DNA of 64,000 nucleotides from Maritalea myrionectae DSM 19524 (GTDB lineage: Bacteria; Pseudomonadota; Alphaproteobacteria; Rhizobiales; Devosiaceae): contig NZ_AUHV01000002.1 of NCBI RefSeq assembly GCF_000423365.1, forward strand, positions 729,270 to 793,269, read 5' to 3'. The stretch's first letter is position 1; every line of letters begins with the position of its first letter. Below, one piece after another: positions 1 to 9,897 of this stretch. The translations under genes were made by a program, and so were the position numbers. A model generated the notes under the pieces. It searched no databases and was not told where the DNA came from. It was given only the letters and a program-made list of their open reading frames with translations.

Positions 1-1254
1 GTCGCGTTCTATTTATTGCACATGGCCTATGCCGTACCCCGGTTCAGTCGCCACTATGAGCGGTTTGAAGCGGCGAAAACCGATTTAACCAGCCTGTTGG
101 TGGACAATTATGCCAATATCGAAACGGTCAAGCTTTATGCCGACCAAAGCTATGAAGATCAGCATGCGCTCACCAAATTCAGGCGCGCCTTCACGGCATT
201 TGTTGGTGTCCAACGTTTTGAAGTGGTGATCAATGTTGGCATGGTTGTGTTGAGCAACATGTTGCTGGTGGGGCTGATCGGGTATGCGCTTTATTTGTGG
301 CACGTGGGGGCGGCTCAATTGGGCCTGGTGGCCGCATCGCTGGCATTGGCGACACGCGTTTCCAGCATGGCGGAATGGATGATGGACGCAGTTGCCTCGA
401 TTTACGGCAATATTGGTGCAACCCGCGAGGCCTTGCGCTCCGTCGCGCAGCCTTTGGATATGCCCGCCAACCCCAATGCACCGAACCTGAATTTTAAAGG
501 CGGTGCGATTGAGTTTCGTGATATTTCGCATCACTATGGACAGGGTGCTGGCGGCTTGGACAGGCTGTCGCTTCACATCGAGCCGGGCCAGAAGGTAGCG
601 CTGGTCGGGGCCTCGGGCGCTGGCAAATCAACGCTGGTCAATTTGATGCTGCGCCATTACGCGCCCGAACGGGGAAAAATCTTACTGGATGGGCAAGATA
701 TCAGCCATATCGATCAAAATTCGTTGCGCCAAAACATCGCCCATGTCTCGCAAGATGTTTCACTGCTAAACCGTTCTCTTCGCGACAATATTGCATTTGG
801 CCACTCTCAGGCGTCGCAGTCTGACCTTTATGATGCCGCCCGTCGCGCCCATGCACATCAGTTTATCCAAAACACGGTGGATGACATGGGCAACCAGGGT
901 TATGATGCCATTGTGGGCGAACGCGGGGTGCGGCTTTCAGGTGGACAAAAGCAGCGCATTTCGTTGGCACGGGCACTGCTGCGCAACGCCCCCATCCTGA
1001 TATTGGATGAAGCAACATCGGCGCTCGATTCCGAGGTTGAAGCCGACATTCTGGATGCTCTTTATACGTTTATGGCGGACAAAACCGTGATTGCGATTGC
1101 GCACCGCCTGTCCACCATTGCACATATGGACAAAATCGCGTTTATCGAGAATGGGCGGATCGTTGAACTGGGGCGTCATGATGAGCTGCTGGCGCGCAAT
1201 GGACGATATGCCAGCTTGTGGCATACACAAAGCCGCGACAAGCTAACCGAATAA
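1..1254 (+). CDS. ABC exporter, permease-ATPase fusion (5' partial)
   Basis: The frame is open from the first base, so the start lies outside the window and only the last part of the membrane domain plus the whole ATPase is present. Two hydrophobic helices remain (about bases 220-360), followed by a nucleotide-binding domain with Walker [10 protein letters not shown] (near 607-633), signature LSGGQKQR (near 937-960), Walker [13 protein letters not shown] and the H-loop IAHRLS. This order (membrane domain then ATPase on one chain) is that of half-size exporters of the MsbA/Atm1/multidrug type. The substrate cannot be told from the sequence. An in-frame TTG at 16 is not the true start. Confidence 0.93.
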   Translation, partial: VAFYLLHMAYAVPRFSRHYERFEAAKTDLTSLLVDNYANIETVKLYADQSYEDQHALTKFRRAFTAFVGVQRFEVVINVGMVVLSNMLLVGLIGYALYLWHVGAAQLGLVAASLALATRVSSMAEWMMDAVASIYGNIGATREALRSVAQPLDMPANPNAPNLNFKGGAIEFRDISHHYGQGAGGLDRLSLHIEPGQKVALVGASGAGKSTLVNLMLRHYAPERGKILLDGQDISHIDQNSLRQNIAHVSQDVSLLNRSLRDNIAFGHSQASQSDLYDAARRAHAHQFIQNTVDDMGNQGYDAIVGERGVRLSGGQKQRISLARALLRNAPILILDEATSALDSEVEADILDALYTFMADKTVIAIAHRLSTIAHMDKIAFIENGRIVELGRHDELLARNGRYASLWHTQSRDKLTE

Positions 1255-1301
1255 TTGTTGCGGCAGCGGCATCAAAAATGGGCGAAAAGCGGCCTTTTCC
1301 C

Positions 1302-1330
1302 TTGACTTCAAAGGGATTCTCCAGCATAAC
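1302..1330 (+). promoter_or_regulatory. Candidate sigma70-type promoter for rplU-rpmA
   Basis: TTGACT at 1302-1307 and CATAAC at 1325-1330 are separated by 17 bases, in the 238-base gap between the ABC exporter and rplU. It is the best -35/-10 pair seen in the gap and would give a leader of roughly 155 bases. Inferred from sequence only. Confidence 0.45.
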
Positions 1331-1492
1331 CGCCCTCGAATTGAAGCGTAGCTGGGGACAGGTGCGCCGATTTTCATTGGAAAAACTGCAGCTTAAGGCT
1401 TTCAGGTTGACCTGAATAAAAGACCGGTAATCCGGCGCCGCACAGCGCGTGACAACACTCTGGCCCACGAACGGCCTTTGAAAGGAATAAAT

Positions 1493-2101
1493 ATGTTTGC
1501 TGTGATTAAGACAGGCGGCAAGCAGTACAAAGTTGCTGCTGATGACGTCTTGAATGTTGAAAAACTTGATGCCGAAGCCGGCGACACCGTCACCTTTGAT
1601 CAAGTGTTGATGGTTGGCGCTGAAGGCGACGTAACAATCGGTGCTCCGTTGGTAGACGGTGCTTCTGTTGTTGCTGAGTTGGTTGAGCAAAAGCGCGATA
1701 AGAAAATTGTGATCTTCAAAAAGAAGCGTCGCCAAAACTATCGCCGCAAAAATGGTCACCGTCAGCATTTGAGCGTTGTGCGCATCACCGACATTTTGAC
1801 CGGTGGCGCAAAGCCAAAAGCAACGAAGAAAGCAGCGCCGAAAAAAGAAGCTGCTAAAGAAACAGCAAAGTCTGAAGCACCTGCCGCTAAAGCAGACGCA
1901 AAAGACGATTTGAAATTGATCTCTGGTGTTGGCCCAGCTTTGGAAAAGAAATTGCACGCTGCAGGCGTGACCTCTTTGAAGCAAGTGGCGGAATTCACCA
2001 AAGCGGACATTGAACGCATTGATGCCGAGCTGAACTTTAAAGGCCGCATTGAACGCGAAGATTGGATTAGCCAAGCTAAAGAATTGATGGCTGGCAAGTA
2101 A
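1493..2101 (+). CDS. rplU: 50S ribosomal protein L21 with C-terminal HhH extension
   Basis: L21 binds 23S rRNA in the large subunit. The first ~100 residues are a normal L21 ([14 protein letters not shown] start; [18 protein letters not shown]-binding motif). They are followed by a Lys/Ala-rich linker (about residues 108-140) and a helix-hairpin-helix-like module with [12 protein letters not shown] near residue 145. The total of 202 aa is about twice the bacterial norm; such extensions are known in alphaproteobacterial L21. ATG 1493 is chosen because AAAGGAA lies just upstream; an in-frame TTG at 1478 is less likely. It is followed 19 bases later by rpmA, the usual operon. Confidence 0.97.
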   Translation: MFAVIKTGGKQYKVAADDVLNVEKLDAEAGDTVTFDQVLMVGAEGDVTIGAPLVDGASVVAELVEQKRDKKIVIFKKKRRQNYRRKNGHRQHLSVVRITDILTGGAKPKATKKAAPKKEAAKETAKSEAPAAKADAKDDLKLISGVGPALEKKLHAAGVTSLKQVAEFTKADIERIDAELNFKGRIEREDWISQAKELMAGK

Positions 2102-2120
2102 GTTATAGGAGACTGACAGA

Positions 2121-2387
2121 ATGGCACATAAAAAAGCAGGCGGTTCATCCCGTAACGGTCGTGATTCAGCTGGTCGTCGTCTCGGCGTGAAAAAGTTTGG
2201 TGGCGAGCACGTCGTGCCCGGCAACATCCTTGTGCGTCAGCGCGGCACAAAATGGAATCCAGGTGAAAACGTGGGTCTTGGCAGAGACCACACAATTTTC
2301 GCGCTTGTGGAAGGCAAAGTGACCTTCTCCACACGTCGCAACAACAAGACTTTTGTATCCGTGATGCCACAAGAGGCAGCGGAATAA
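2121..2387 (+). CDS. rpmA: 50S ribosomal protein L27
   Basis: 88-residue L27, whose N-terminal tail reaches the peptidyl transferase centre. The start [16 protein letters not shown] and the segment [19 protein letters not shown] are characteristic. The AHKKAGGS N-terminus needs only Met removal, unlike the cleaved Firmicutes form. A ribosome binding site (ATAGGAG) lies upstream. It is co-transcribed with rplU and followed by a strong terminator hairpin near 2467-2498. Confidence 0.98.
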   Translation: MAHKKAGGSSRNGRDSAGRRLGVKKFGGEHVVPGNILVRQRGTKWNPGENVGLGRDHTIFALVEGKVTFSTRRNNKTFVSVMPQEAAE

Positions 2388-2403
2388 CGGCGGTTCACAT
2401 ATC

Positions 2404-2433
2404 ATCCGCCGGTTTAACCAAACCCCGGCGGAT
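2404..2433 (+). other. Stem-loop downstream of rpmA
   Basis: ATCCGCCGG (2404-2412) pairs with CCGGCGGAT (2425-2433) around a 12-base loop. It has no T-tract, so it may be an mRNA 3' stabilising hairpin rather than a terminator; the true terminator follows at 2467. Confidence 0.5.
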
Positions 2434-2466
2434 CGATTGAGACCTGCTAAAAAGCTTCAAAGTTTT

Positions 2467-2498
2467 AAAGGGGATTGGTGAAAACCGGTCCCCTTTTT
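2467..2498 (+). terminator. Rho-independent terminator after rplU-rpmA
   Basis: AAAGGGGATTGGT (2467-2479), tetraloop GAAA, ACCGGTCCCCTTT (2484-2496) form a 13-bp stem with G-U pairs, followed by Ts to 2498. It separates the ribosomal operon from the GNAT cluster, so the acetyltransferases probably depend on read-through or on their own promoter. Confidence 0.85.
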
Positions 2499-2513
2499 GT
2501 TTGGAGCATTAAA

Positions 2514-3077
2514 ATGACTAAATCAGTTTTGAAAACCACTCTTCCTTCAACCATCCGCTCAAAGCGTTTGGTGATGCGTCCGTTGGGCGATCAGGATGTG
2601 GCGCAACTGGTGGTGCTCGCAAACAATAAAAAGATTGCCGATGTGCTGGCGCGGCTGCCCCATCCTTATGGGGAAGAAGACGCCAAATTCTTTATCAATC
2701 TGGCCAACTCCGATGGCGAAGAAAAAGTGTGGGCAATCACGCTCGACGACACGCTTGTCGGCGTTTGTGGCCTTACCTTTTCCGATGACCTGTCAACGCC
2801 TGAACTTGGCTATTGGCTTGGGGAACCCTATTGGGGTCAAGGTATTGGTTCTGAAGCTATTTCTGCTTTGTTGAACGCGGTGAAAGAAACCGAGAAAGCG
2901 GCGGAACTATTCGCCCGTTGTCTCGTTTCCAACAAGGCTTCCAAGGCACTGCTCACCAAGTGTGGGTTTGTGCATCAGAAGACCCTCACCGAAGAAAGCG
3001 GCCTTCATGCCGACAAGGAAATGCACCATTTCCTGTTCAACCACAAAGACGAGCGGATAGATAATGACTTACATTGA
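2514..3077 (+). CDS. GNAT N-acetyltransferase, RimJ/RimL type (1 of 4)
   Basis: 187-residue acetyl-CoA-dependent N-acetyltransferase of the RimJ/RimL-like GNAT group. Visible marks are the N-terminal RSKRLVMRPL strand, the LGYWLGEPYWGQGIGSEA segment carrying the acetyl-CoA pyrophosphate loop (GQGIG), and a C-terminal SNKASKALLTKCGF motif typical of the family. ATG 2514 is preferred over GTG 2475 because GGAG lies at 2503 and the earlier start would sit inside the terminator. Its stop overlaps the next start by 14 bases. The substrate (protein N-terminus, antibiotic or small amine) is unknown. Confidence 0.9.
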   Translation: MTKSVLKTTLPSTIRSKRLVMRPLGDQDVAQLVVLANNKKIADVLARLPHPYGEEDAKFFINLANSDGEEKVWAITLDDTLVGVCGLTFSDDLSTPELGYWLGEPYWGQGIGSEAISALLNAVKETEKAAELFARCLVSNKASKALLTKCGFVHQKTLTEESGLHADKEMHHFLFNHKDERIDNDLH

Positions 3078-3621
3078 GACCAAGAACCTGCTGCTGCGTC
3101 CGGTTGAAATAGGGGATGCAGCGAACCTTGCTGAAGCCTTGAATGACTTTGAAATTGCGCGGAATTTGAAAAACGTGCCAACCCCCTGCCGCCCTAAAGA
3201 TGTGTTGGCATGGTTGGGGCGCACGGTGCATGACCGTTCGCGCGACAATATTGCGTTTATCATCGAAGTTGAGCCCATGAAGCTGGGCGGCTTGATCGAT
3301 TTTGGGAAGACCGAACGGGGCGTCAATATTGGCTATTGGCTGAAGAAAAACTATTGGGGCAAGGGCCATATGGGCGAGGCGCTGCGCGCGGCGCTTGACT
3401 GGTATTTCCTGGAAGATGATCGGGACTTTATCGTCTCGGACATTTTTGAGGACAATTTCGCATCGCGCAAATTGCAAGCCAATCTGGGCTTTGAGGAAGT
3501 GGGCACCTGCCAGTTTAACTGCCAAACGCGCGGCGAAACCGTCACGGCAGTCGACACGGTTTTGACCCGGCAAGCCTATTGGGACCTTCGGAGACAGAGC
3601 CATGCTCAAATTGAATATTGA
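3064..3621 (+). CDS. GNAT N-acetyltransferase, RimJ/RimL type (2 of 4)
   Basis: 185-residue paralogue of its neighbours. It has the TKNLLLRPVEIGDAANLAEAL N-terminus, the central IGYWLKKNYWGKGHMGEALRA motif (acetyl-CoA loop GKGHMG), and the C-terminal NFASRKLQANLGFEEVG motif. The start lies 14 bases inside the preceding gene and its stop lies 20 bases inside the next, implying translational coupling. One or two GNAT genes at this position between rpmA and obgE are familiar in Hyphomicrobiales; the target is not known to me. Confidence 0.9.
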   Translation: MTYIETKNLLLRPVEIGDAANLAEALNDFEIARNLKNVPTPCRPKDVLAWLGRTVHDRSRDNIAFIIEVEPMKLGGLIDFGKTERGVNIGYWLKKNYWGKGHMGEALRAALDWYFLEDDRDFIVSDIFEDNFASRKLQANLGFEEVGTCQFNCQTRGETVTAVDTVLTRQAYWDLRRQSHAQIEY

Positions 3622-4147
3622 GGGATGGCGGCTGCGTCCAATGGAAAAAGCGGATGCTGCCGATTTCCAGCGCATCTTGGAACAATATGATGTGGCGAAA
3701 TTTCTCATGCCCATTAAGCACCCCTTCCCCGAAGGGGCTGCTGAGGTGTGGGTCCGCGAAAAGCTGAAAAACGGCGCATTGCAAAATACCAGTTTTGCCA
3801 TTCTCAACCCAGCAGGCGATGTGAGCGACAATGTGGGGTTTGATCAGGATGGTGACAATTGCCATCTTGGTTACTATTTGGACATGCCCTATTGGGGAAA
3901 GGGCGTGATGTCAGGTGCGGTTGCAACCGTTCTGGCTTGGCTATTCGACGCCTCAGAAACCACTTTGGTTCACTCGGGTGCATTTGAGATCAATCCTGCT
4001 TCGCTCGCCATTCAAAAGAAGCTGGGTTTCATAGAGACTGGACGCGGCACAGCATACTGCGCGGCGCAGGAGCAAGAGCTTGGCCATATAGATACAGCGC
4101 TGAGCCGCGATCGGTTTTTGAAAAACAGGGTGGGTTCCAATGCTTAA
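3602..4147 (+). CDS. GNAT N-acetyltransferase, RimJ/RimL type (3 of 4)
   Basis: 181-residue GNAT paralogue with LGYYLDMPYWGKGVMSGAV as acetyl-CoA loop region and the C-terminal NPASLAIQKKLGFIETG motif. In place of the strongly conserved Glu after the loop (GEA or SEA in copies 1 and 2) it reads SGA, so it is the most divergent copy at that site. GGAGA precedes the ATG. It overlaps the preceding gene by 20 bases and the next by 8. Function is unknown beyond the family. Confidence 0.88.
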   Translation: MLKLNIEGWRLRPMEKADAADFQRILEQYDVAKFLMPIKHPFPEGAAEVWVREKLKNGALQNTSFAILNPAGDVSDNVGFDQDGDNCHLGYYLDMPYWGKGVMSGAVATVLAWLFDASETTLVHSGAFEINPASLAIQKKLGFIETGRGTAYCAAQEQELGHIDTALSRDRFLKNRVGSNA

Positions 4148-4700
4148 ACTCGCCACTGATCGGCTCTATTTGCGGCCACCACAAATGGATGATGCAGCGG
4201 CGATTGCTGCTGCATTATCGCGTTATGAGGTGGCGAAGGATATGGCACATGTGCCTCACCCTTATTCGTTGGAAGATGCTCAAGCGTGGTTGGAGAGACA
4301 ACCGAAAGTTTTGCCTCCTTACGGGCAAAAATTTGCGATTTTCACCCATGAGGATCAATTTTGCGGCATGACGGGTTTTACCGAACGAGAGGAATTACCC
4401 TCGCTTGGCTATTATATGCATCCCGATTTTTGGGGCCAAGGCCTGATGACCGAGGCGAACTGGGCCCTGATCAAATGGCTGTTTAATGGACCGGGCGCAG
4501 CAAAAATCACGTCTGGCGTGTTTGATTATAATATTGCGTCATTAAAGGTGCAGCAGAAGTTGGGTTTTCAAACTGTCGGTCAATCTCAGGTACAATCCCT
4601 TGCACAAAACAAAGAATTCGCGCATATCGATACAGAACTGACAAAGGATGCGTTTGAAAATGCCGCGCCAACGCTGGCAACCTTGCGTAAAAACACATGA
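4140..4700 (+). CDS. GNAT N-acetyltransferase, RimJ/RimL type (4 of 4)
   Basis: 186-residue GNAT paralogue: [20 protein letters not shown] at the N-terminus, [20 protein letters not shown] as acetyl-CoA loop region, [17 protein letters not shown] at the C-terminus. Its stop codon overlaps the obgE start (ATGA, 4697-4700), so the GTPase is translated directly after it. The four copies share the same motif order but clearly differ in sequence, pointing to old duplications with separate substrates rather than a recent amplification. Confidence 0.9.
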   Translation: MLKLATDRLYLRPPQMDDAAAIAAALSRYEVAKDMAHVPHPYSLEDAQAWLERQPKVLPPYGQKFAIFTHEDQFCGMTGFTEREELPSLGYYMHPDFWGQGLMTEANWALIKWLFNGPGAAKITSGVFDYNIASLKVQQKLGFQTVGQSQVQSLAQNKEFAHIDTELTKDAFENAAPTLATLRKNT

Positions 4701-5737
4701 AATTTCTAGACCAAGCAAAAATCTTTATTAAATCAGGTAGCGGCGGCGCAGGTTCTGTTTCGTTTCGGCGTGAGAAATATGTCGAATTTGGTGGCCCTGA
4801 TGGCGGCAGCGGCGGTCGCGGCGGCGATGTAATCGTGCAATGCGTCGATGGGCTGAACACGCTGATCGATTATCGCTATCAACAGCACTTTAAAGCCGGC
4901 ACCGGGACACACGGCATGGGCCGGCAGCGAACGGGCGGCGATGGCGCCGATGTGATCTTGAAGGTGCCTGTGGGCACGCAGATTTTTGCCGAGGACAATG
5001 AAACATTGATGGCGGACTTCACCGAAGTGGGCCAAGAAATGGTTTTGCTTAAAGGCGGCAATGGCGGCTTTGGCAACATGCATTTTAAAAACTCCACCAA
5101 CCAAGCGCCTCGCCACGCCAATCCCGGGCTGGCGGGCGAGGAAATGTGGATTTGGCTGCGCCTGAAACTGATTGCGGATGCGGGCCTTGTGGGTCTACCC
5201 AATGCGGGAAAATCGACGTTTCTCGCCTCGGTCACCTCCGCAAAGCCGAAAATCGCTGACTATCCCTTCACCACATTGCACCCCAATTTGGGCGTGGTGA
5301 AAATCGGCAACCGTGAATTTGTGATGGCAGATATTCCAGGGCTCATTGAAGGCGCACATGAAGGTGCTGGCATTGGCGACCGATTTTTGGGCCATGTCGA
5401 ACGCACCCGCACCATTGTGCACTTGATTGATGGCACACAAGAAGATGTTGTGGCAGCTTATAAAACCATTCGTGGTGAGCTTGAAGCCTATGGCCATGGC
5501 CTTGGCGAAAAACATGAGATTTTGGCGCTGAACAAGGTGGACGCGATTTCGGACGATGACCTTGCTGAAAAACAGGCCGCGCTTGAAGCGGCGAGCGGCA
5601 AAAAGGTGCATTTGATCTCTGCGGTCGCGGGCAAGGATGTGGATAAGGTGCTGTTTGACGTGCTGGGCCAATTGGACGACGCCAAAGACGCCGAAGCGCA
5701 AGAGGCGCTTGACGAAGACGCGCCTTGGACGCCTTAA
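4697..5737 (+). CDS. obgE: GTPase Obg/CgtA
   Basis: 346-residue Obg GTPase acting in 50S subunit maturation and stress control. The Gly-rich Obg domain spans about residues 1-158 ([17 protein letters not shown]-type repeats), followed by a G domain with G1 [11 protein letters not shown]3 DIPGLIEGA and G4 NKVD. It ends in a short acidic tail without the longer C-terminal domain of Gram-positive Obg, as usual in proteobacteria. Start overlaps the stop of the fourth GNAT by 4 bases. Association with rplU-rpmA is nearly universal. Confidence 0.97.
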   Translation: MKFLDQAKIFIKSGSGGAGSVSFRREKYVEFGGPDGGSGGRGGDVIVQCVDGLNTLIDYRYQQHFKAGTGTHGMGRQRTGGDGADVILKVPVGTQIFAEDNETLMADFTEVGQEMVLLKGGNGGFGNMHFKNSTNQAPRHANPGLAGEEMWIWLRLKLIADAGLVGLPNAGKSTFLASVTSAKPKIADYPFTTLHPNLGVVKIGNREFVMADIPGLIEGAHEGAGIGDRFLGHVERTRTIVHLIDGTQEDVVAAYKTIRGELEAYGHGLGEKHEILALNKVDAISDDDLAEKQAALEAASGKKVHLISAVAGKDVDKVLFDVLGQLDDAKDAEAQEALDEDAPWTP

Positions 5738-5767
5738 GCGCGATCAATAGGCGGAAATGAGAGTTTT

Positions 5768-6907
5768 ATGGCAGATGCGCTCAACGATTTTTTTGGCTTT
5801 AAGCGCCTAACGATCAAAATCGGCTCTGCCCTTTTGGTGGACGCTGAAACGGGTGCGCTGCGCAAAGCGTGGTTGGAAAGCCTTGCTGCCGATATCGCGG
5901 CGCTCAAGGCCCATGGCGTTGAAGTGGTGATCGTATCGTCGGGCGCCATCTCGCTAGGTCGGCGCATGTTGGGCCTCGAGGCGGTGAGTTTACCGCTGGA
6001 CCAAAGCCAGGCGGCTGCGGCAGTGGGGCAGATTGCCCTCTCCCAAGCCTTTAGCGACATTTTGCGCACGCATAATATTGTGGCGGGCCAAATTTTGGTG
6101 ACCCCCAATATAACAGAACAGCGGCGGCATTTTCTCAATGCCAAGACCACCATGAACACCTTGCTCGATATGGGGGCCGTGCCGATCATCAATGAAAATG
6201 ACAGCGTGGCCACCAGCGAAATTCGCTATGGCGATAATGATCGGCTGAGTGCGCGTGTCGCCACCATGGTGGAGAGCGACGGGCTGATCATATTTTCAGA
6301 TGTGGACGGGCTTTACACAGCGCCACCGCATCTGGACCCAGACGCTGAGTTTTTGCCTCGTATAGAACGCATCACCCCGGAAATTGAAGCGATGGCGGGC
6401 GGCGCGGCCAGCCATTTGTCACGCGGGGGCATGCGGACGAAAATTGAAGCGGCAAAAATGGCGGTAAACGCCGGCACCGCGATGATCATTGCCAAAGGGG
6501 CCATTGATCATCCATTGCGTGCAGTGGCAAATGGCGCCCGGCACAGCTTTTTCGTGCCTGTGGCGACCAAACGCGCAGCGCGGAAAAACTGGATCATGTC
6601 GGCTCTGCCCGCTGGACGCGTGGTGATCGATGCAGGGGCCGCCACCGCTTTGGCCAAAGGCACAAGTTTGTTGCCCATTGGCGTGACCCAGATTGAAGGC
6701 ACATTTGGTCGCGGGGATGCGATTTCCATTTTCGATCAAGCTGGGATAGAACGTGCGCGCGGCCTTTCAAATTTTGATGCGGCTGATGCACAATTGGTGT
6801 TGGGCAAACGCTCAGCCGATATTGCTGAGATTTTAGGACCTGTCTCGCGCACTGAACTGGTGCATCGCGACAATATGGTTTTGCTGCAAGTTGAAGAGGC
6901 AAGTTGA
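5768..6907 (+). CDS. proB: Glutamate 5-kinase
   Basis: First step of proline synthesis: phosphorylation of the gamma-carboxyl of glutamate by ATP. The 379-residue protein has an amino acid kinase domain ([30 protein letters not shown]) and a C-terminal PUA domain from about residue 280 ([13 protein letters not shown]), as in E. coli ProB. The next enzyme, proA, begins 3 bases after its stop, so the pair makes glutamate-5-semialdehyde in one transcriptional unit. Confidence 0.97.
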   Translation: MADALNDFFGFKRLTIKIGSALLVDAETGALRKAWLESLAADIAALKAHGVEVVIVSSGAISLGRRMLGLEAVSLPLDQSQAAAAVGQIALSQAFSDILRTHNIVAGQILVTPNITEQRRHFLNAKTTMNTLLDMGAVPIINENDSVATSEIRYGDNDRLSARVATMVESDGLIIFSDVDGLYTAPPHLDPDAEFLPRIERITPEIEAMAGGAASHLSRGGMRTKIEAAKMAVNAGTAMIIAKGAIDHPLRAVANGARHSFFVPVATKRAARKNWIMSALPAGRVVIDAGAATALAKGTSLLPIGVTQIEGTFGRGDAISIFDQAGIERARGLSNFDAADAQLVLGKRSADIAEILGPVSRTELVHRDNMVLLQVEEAS

Positions 6908-6910
6908 ACA

Positions 6911-8182
6911 ATGACAGATCATGCCGATATTCATACGCTAATGATGGGGCTGGGCGAGCGGGCCCGCTTGGCCGCCCGCGGATTGGCCATTGCTCCAACT
7001 GACCAAAAAGACCAAGCCCTGCGTGAAGCGGCAGCGCTGCTGCGCGCCAATGTTGAAGGCATTCTGGCAGCAAACCAAAAAGATGTGGCGGCGGCGAAGG
7101 CCAACGGCGTGGGTGCGGCCTTTATCGACCGTTTGACACTGGACGCCCAGCGCATCGAAGCGATTGCCGATGGGTTGGAGCAAATTGCCCTGTTGGACGA
7201 TCCTGTGGGCACCAAACTGGCCGAAATTCGTCGACCCAACGGGTTGGTGATTGATCGCGTGCGCACGCCTTTGGGTGTAATTGGGGTGATTTTTGAAAGC
7301 CGCCCCAATGTGACCGCTGATGCTGGCGCGCTTTGCCTTAAAGCGGGCAATGCGGCGATCTTGCGTGGCGGGTCTGACAGTTTTCACAGTTCGCGCGCCA
7401 TCCATCAATGTTTGGTGGACGGGCTTGAGGCGGCAGGATTGTCGAAAGACGCCATTCAATTGGTGCCAGTGACCGACCGCGAAGCCGTGGGCAAAATGCT
7501 GCAAGGGCTGAATGGCAATATTGACGTGATTGTGCCGCGTGGCGGCAAAGGGCTTGTGGGTCGTGTGCAACAAGAGGCACGCGTGCCTGTGTTCGCGCAC
7601 CTTGAAGGCATTTGCCATATTGTGGTGGACCAAAGTGCGGATCTGGACATGGCTGAAGAGATTATTCTGAACGCCAAAATGCGGCGCACCGGCATTTGCG
7701 GTGCGGCAGAAACCGTGTTGATTGATCAAAAAATTGCACCACTCTTTGTGCCGCAACTGGTGGATGCATTGATGGCAAAAGGCTGCGAAGTGCGCGGATG
7801 CGCTCGCACCGCTGACCTTGATGATCGTGTGGTTGCCGCCACGGAAGAGGATTGGTCTACCGAATATTTGGATGCGATCATTTCCGTGCGGGTGGTGGAT
7901 GATTTTGATGCGGCTCTTGATCATATTGCCCACTATTCATCCCATCACACAGAAGCCATTTTGGCTGAGAACGACGAGGTGGTTGAACGCTTTTTCCGCG
8001 AAGTGGATTCAGCGATATTGATGCACAATGCTTCAACCCAGTTTGCCGATGGTGGCGAGTTTGGCATGGGGGCCGAAATTGGCATCGCCACAGGCAAAAT
8101 GCATGCGCGTGGCCCGGTGGGTGTGGAACAGCTCACCAGCTTTAATTATCGCGTGCATGGCAAAGGACATACGCGTCCGTGA
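6911..8182 (+). CDS. proA: Glutamate-5-semialdehyde dehydrogenase (gamma-glutamyl phosphate reductase)
   Basis: Reduces gamma-glutamyl phosphate with NADPH to glutamate-5-semialdehyde, which cyclises for proline synthesis. 423 residues of the aldehyde dehydrogenase superfamily; visible are [21 protein letters not shown], a Gly-rich IVPRGGKGL region and the catalytic Cys in [13 protein letters not shown]. Follows proB with a 3-base gap; its TGA overlaps the GTG start of nadD. Confidence 0.97.
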   Translation: MTDHADIHTLMMGLGERARLAARGLAIAPTDQKDQALREAAALLRANVEGILAANQKDVAAAKANGVGAAFIDRLTLDAQRIEAIADGLEQIALLDDPVGTKLAEIRRPNGLVIDRVRTPLGVIGVIFESRPNVTADAGALCLKAGNAAILRGGSDSFHSSRAIHQCLVDGLEAAGLSKDAIQLVPVTDREAVGKMLQGLNGNIDVIVPRGGKGLVGRVQQEARVPVFAHLEGICHIVVDQSADLDMAEEIILNAKMRRTGICGAAETVLIDQKIAPLFVPQLVDALMAKGCEVRGCARTADLDDRVVAATEEDWSTEYLDAIISVRVVDDFDAALDHIAHYSSHHTEAILAENDEVVERFFREVDSAILMHNASTQFADGGEFGMGAEIGIATGKMHARGPVGVEQLTSFNYRVHGKGHTRP

Positions 8183-8811
8183 CAAGCATTATCAAAAACA
8201 GTCACGCTGATCTCAGCCTGCCCCATTCCACACCCGGGATGCGGATTGGCCTATTTGGCGGCAGCTTTAACCCGGCCCATGAGGGCCATAGATTGGTGAC
8301 GCGGCAAGCGCTAAAGCGGCTCGGGCTGGATGCGATTTGGTGGCTGGTGACCCCCGGCAATCCACTGAAAGACCATAGCGAACTCAAACCCTTGTCAGAG
8401 CGCATTGCGGCGGCGCGAAATTTGATGGACCATCCGCGCGTGCGCATCACCGGCTTTGAAGCCAAGCATGGCTTTAAATACAGCTATGACACTTTGGCCT
8501 ATTTGAAACAGACCTTGCCCGGCCGCAAATTCGTTTGGATTATGGGGGCCGACAATTTGGTGAGCTTCCATAAGTGGGACCGCTGGCAGGATATGGCGCA
8601 ATTGATGCCGATTGCGGTTTATGTGCGCCCCGGGGCAACCCATAATGCGCCGTTTGCGCCTGCGGCCCAAGCCATGGCGCGGTGGCGCGTGGATGAAACC
8701 GACGCCGCACGCTTTGCTGACATGCCCGCCCCGGCTTGGATCTATTTGCATGGCATTATGTCTGATCTTTCGTCCACACAACTGCGCCAAGGGGCAAAGC
8801 GCCGCGGCTAA
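8179..8811 (+). CDS. nadD: Nicotinate-nucleotide adenylyltransferase
   Basis: Transfers AMP from ATP to nicotinate mononucleotide in NAD synthesis. The nucleotidyltransferase signature [14 protein letters not shown], the [11 protein letters not shown] region and the C-terminal SSTQLRQ (the ISST-x-R motif) are visible. The GTG start at 8179 overlaps the proA stop and gives 210 aa; an in-frame ATG at 8239 right before RIGLFGGSF would give about 190 aa, so the exact start is open. nadD-rsfS-rlmH is a common order. Confidence 0.95.
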   Translation: MTSIIKNSHADLSLPHSTPGMRIGLFGGSFNPAHEGHRLVTRQALKRLGLDAIWWLVTPGNPLKDHSELKPLSERIAAARNLMDHPRVRITGFEAKHGFKYSYDTLAYLKQTLPGRKFVWIMGADNLVSFHKWDRWQDMAQLMPIAVYVRPGATHNAPFAPAAQAMARWRVDETDAARFADMPAPAWIYLHGIMSDLSSTQLRQGAKRRG

Positions 8812-8930
8812 CACAGCGCAGAAGACTTGAAAAACACGCGCAATAAGCGCATATTAAAAGCATTGGAAATAAGCGTGAAAGATGATCGAGCCACAATGGT
8901 TTCTATCTCACTGAAATTGGGCCTTGGTGC

Positions 8931-9320
8931 ATGACGCCCCAAACCCATAACAAGGGCGCAGCGCCTGAATCTGCTGCATCATCAGAAAATCTTTTGGATG
9001 TTGTACTTGGGCTTTTGGACGATGCAAAAGCTGAAGACACGGTATCTATTGATATTCGCGGCAAATCAAGCTTGGCGGACAATATGATCGTGGCCTCTGG
9101 CCGATCAAACCGCCATGTGGGAGCGATCGCCGACCAATTGTCGCGCACATTGCGTGAAAAGGGTTTTGGCAAACCTAAGATTGAAGGCGTTCCACAGTGC
9201 GACTGGGTGCTGGTGGATGCGGGCGATGTGATCGTGCATCTGTTCCGCCCTGAAGTGCGCGAATTCTACAACATTGAAAAAATGTGGTCTGCTAATTTGC
9301 CAAATGACGCGACGCACTAG
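8931..9320 (+). CDS. rsfS: Ribosome silencing factor RsfS
   Basis: 129-residue RsfS (Iojap/YbeB family), which binds L14 and blocks joining of the subunits under starvation. Characteristic segments are DNMIVASGRSNRHVGAIAD and CDWVLVDAGDVIVHLFRPE followed by YNIEKMW. No strong ribosome binding site precedes ATG 8931, so the start is by length and homology. A 119-base gap without recognised features separates it from nadD; rlmH follows after 13 bases. Confidence 0.95.
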   Translation: MTPQTHNKGAAPESAASSENLLDVVLGLLDDAKAEDTVSIDIRGKSSLADNMIVASGRSNRHVGAIADQLSRTLREKGFGKPKIEGVPQCDWVLVDAGDVIVHLFRPEVREFYNIEKMWSANLPNDATH

Positions 9321-9333
9321 CGTTTAGACCCTT

Positions 9334-9816
9334 ATGAAAGTGCATATTCTGGCAGTGGGGCGGTTGAAAGACGGCCCCGAACGCCAACTTGTTGATCGCT
9401 ACATTGAACGTGCTAAATCGGTGGGTAAACAGCTCGGCTTTGGCGATGTGAGCGTGCGAGAGCTGCCCGAGAGCCGCGCCAAGCAATCCGAACAACGCAA
9501 AAAAGAAGAAGCAGACGCCATACTCGCCCAGGTGCAGGATGGCGCGGTGCTCGTGTTTTTGGACGAACGCGGCAAAAGCCTGACCAGCGAAAAATTTGCC
9601 CAACATATGGGTGATTGGCGCGACAATGGCGCACGCGAATGCTGGTTTGTTATCGGCGGCGCGGACGGACTCGACAAAGACCTGCGCCAGCGGGGCAAGC
9701 TCACCCTGAATTTTTCTAATTTAACCTGGCCGCACCAGATTGTGCGCATCATGCTGGCGGAGCAAATTTATCGCACCATGACGATTTTGAGCGGTCACCC
9801 GTACCACCGTGGCTAG
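9334..9816 (+). CDS. rlmH: 23S rRNA (pseudouridine1915-N3)-methyltransferase
   Basis: 160-residue SPOUT methyltransferase modifying helix 69 of 23S rRNA. The knotted SAM site is seen in VIGGADGLDKDLRQR and the C-terminal tail LAEQIYRTMTILSGHPYHRG is diagnostic of RlmH (YbeA). It follows rsfS closely, and the next gene is the EnvC-like activator, an order known in Hyphomicrobiales. Confidence 0.97.
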   Translation: MKVHILAVGRLKDGPERQLVDRYIERAKSVGKQLGFGDVSVRELPESRAKQSEQRKKEEADAILAQVQDGAVLVFLDERGKSLTSEKFAQHMGDWRDNGARECWFVIGGADGLDKDLRQRGKLTLNFSNLTWPHQIVRIMLAEQIYRTMTILSGHPYHRG

Positions 9817-9897
9817 AAACATAGCGAAAACCGGGGGGTACGGCCCAAAAAAGGTCAAACTTAAACGCGACAAAAGCGTTGCCTTTGATACATTAGA

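Noticed and set aside
1142-2227. 361-codon open frame on the minus strand over the end of the ABC gene and rplU
   Set aside because: It is antisense to two certain genes and to their intergenic promoter, has no recognisable domain, and reads as low-complexity Phe/Cys/Arg-rich sequence typical of shadows.
6938-7933. 331-codon minus-strand open frame opposite proA
   Set aside because: Complete overlap with a certain proA; His/Gln/Asn-rich composition typical of antisense translation.
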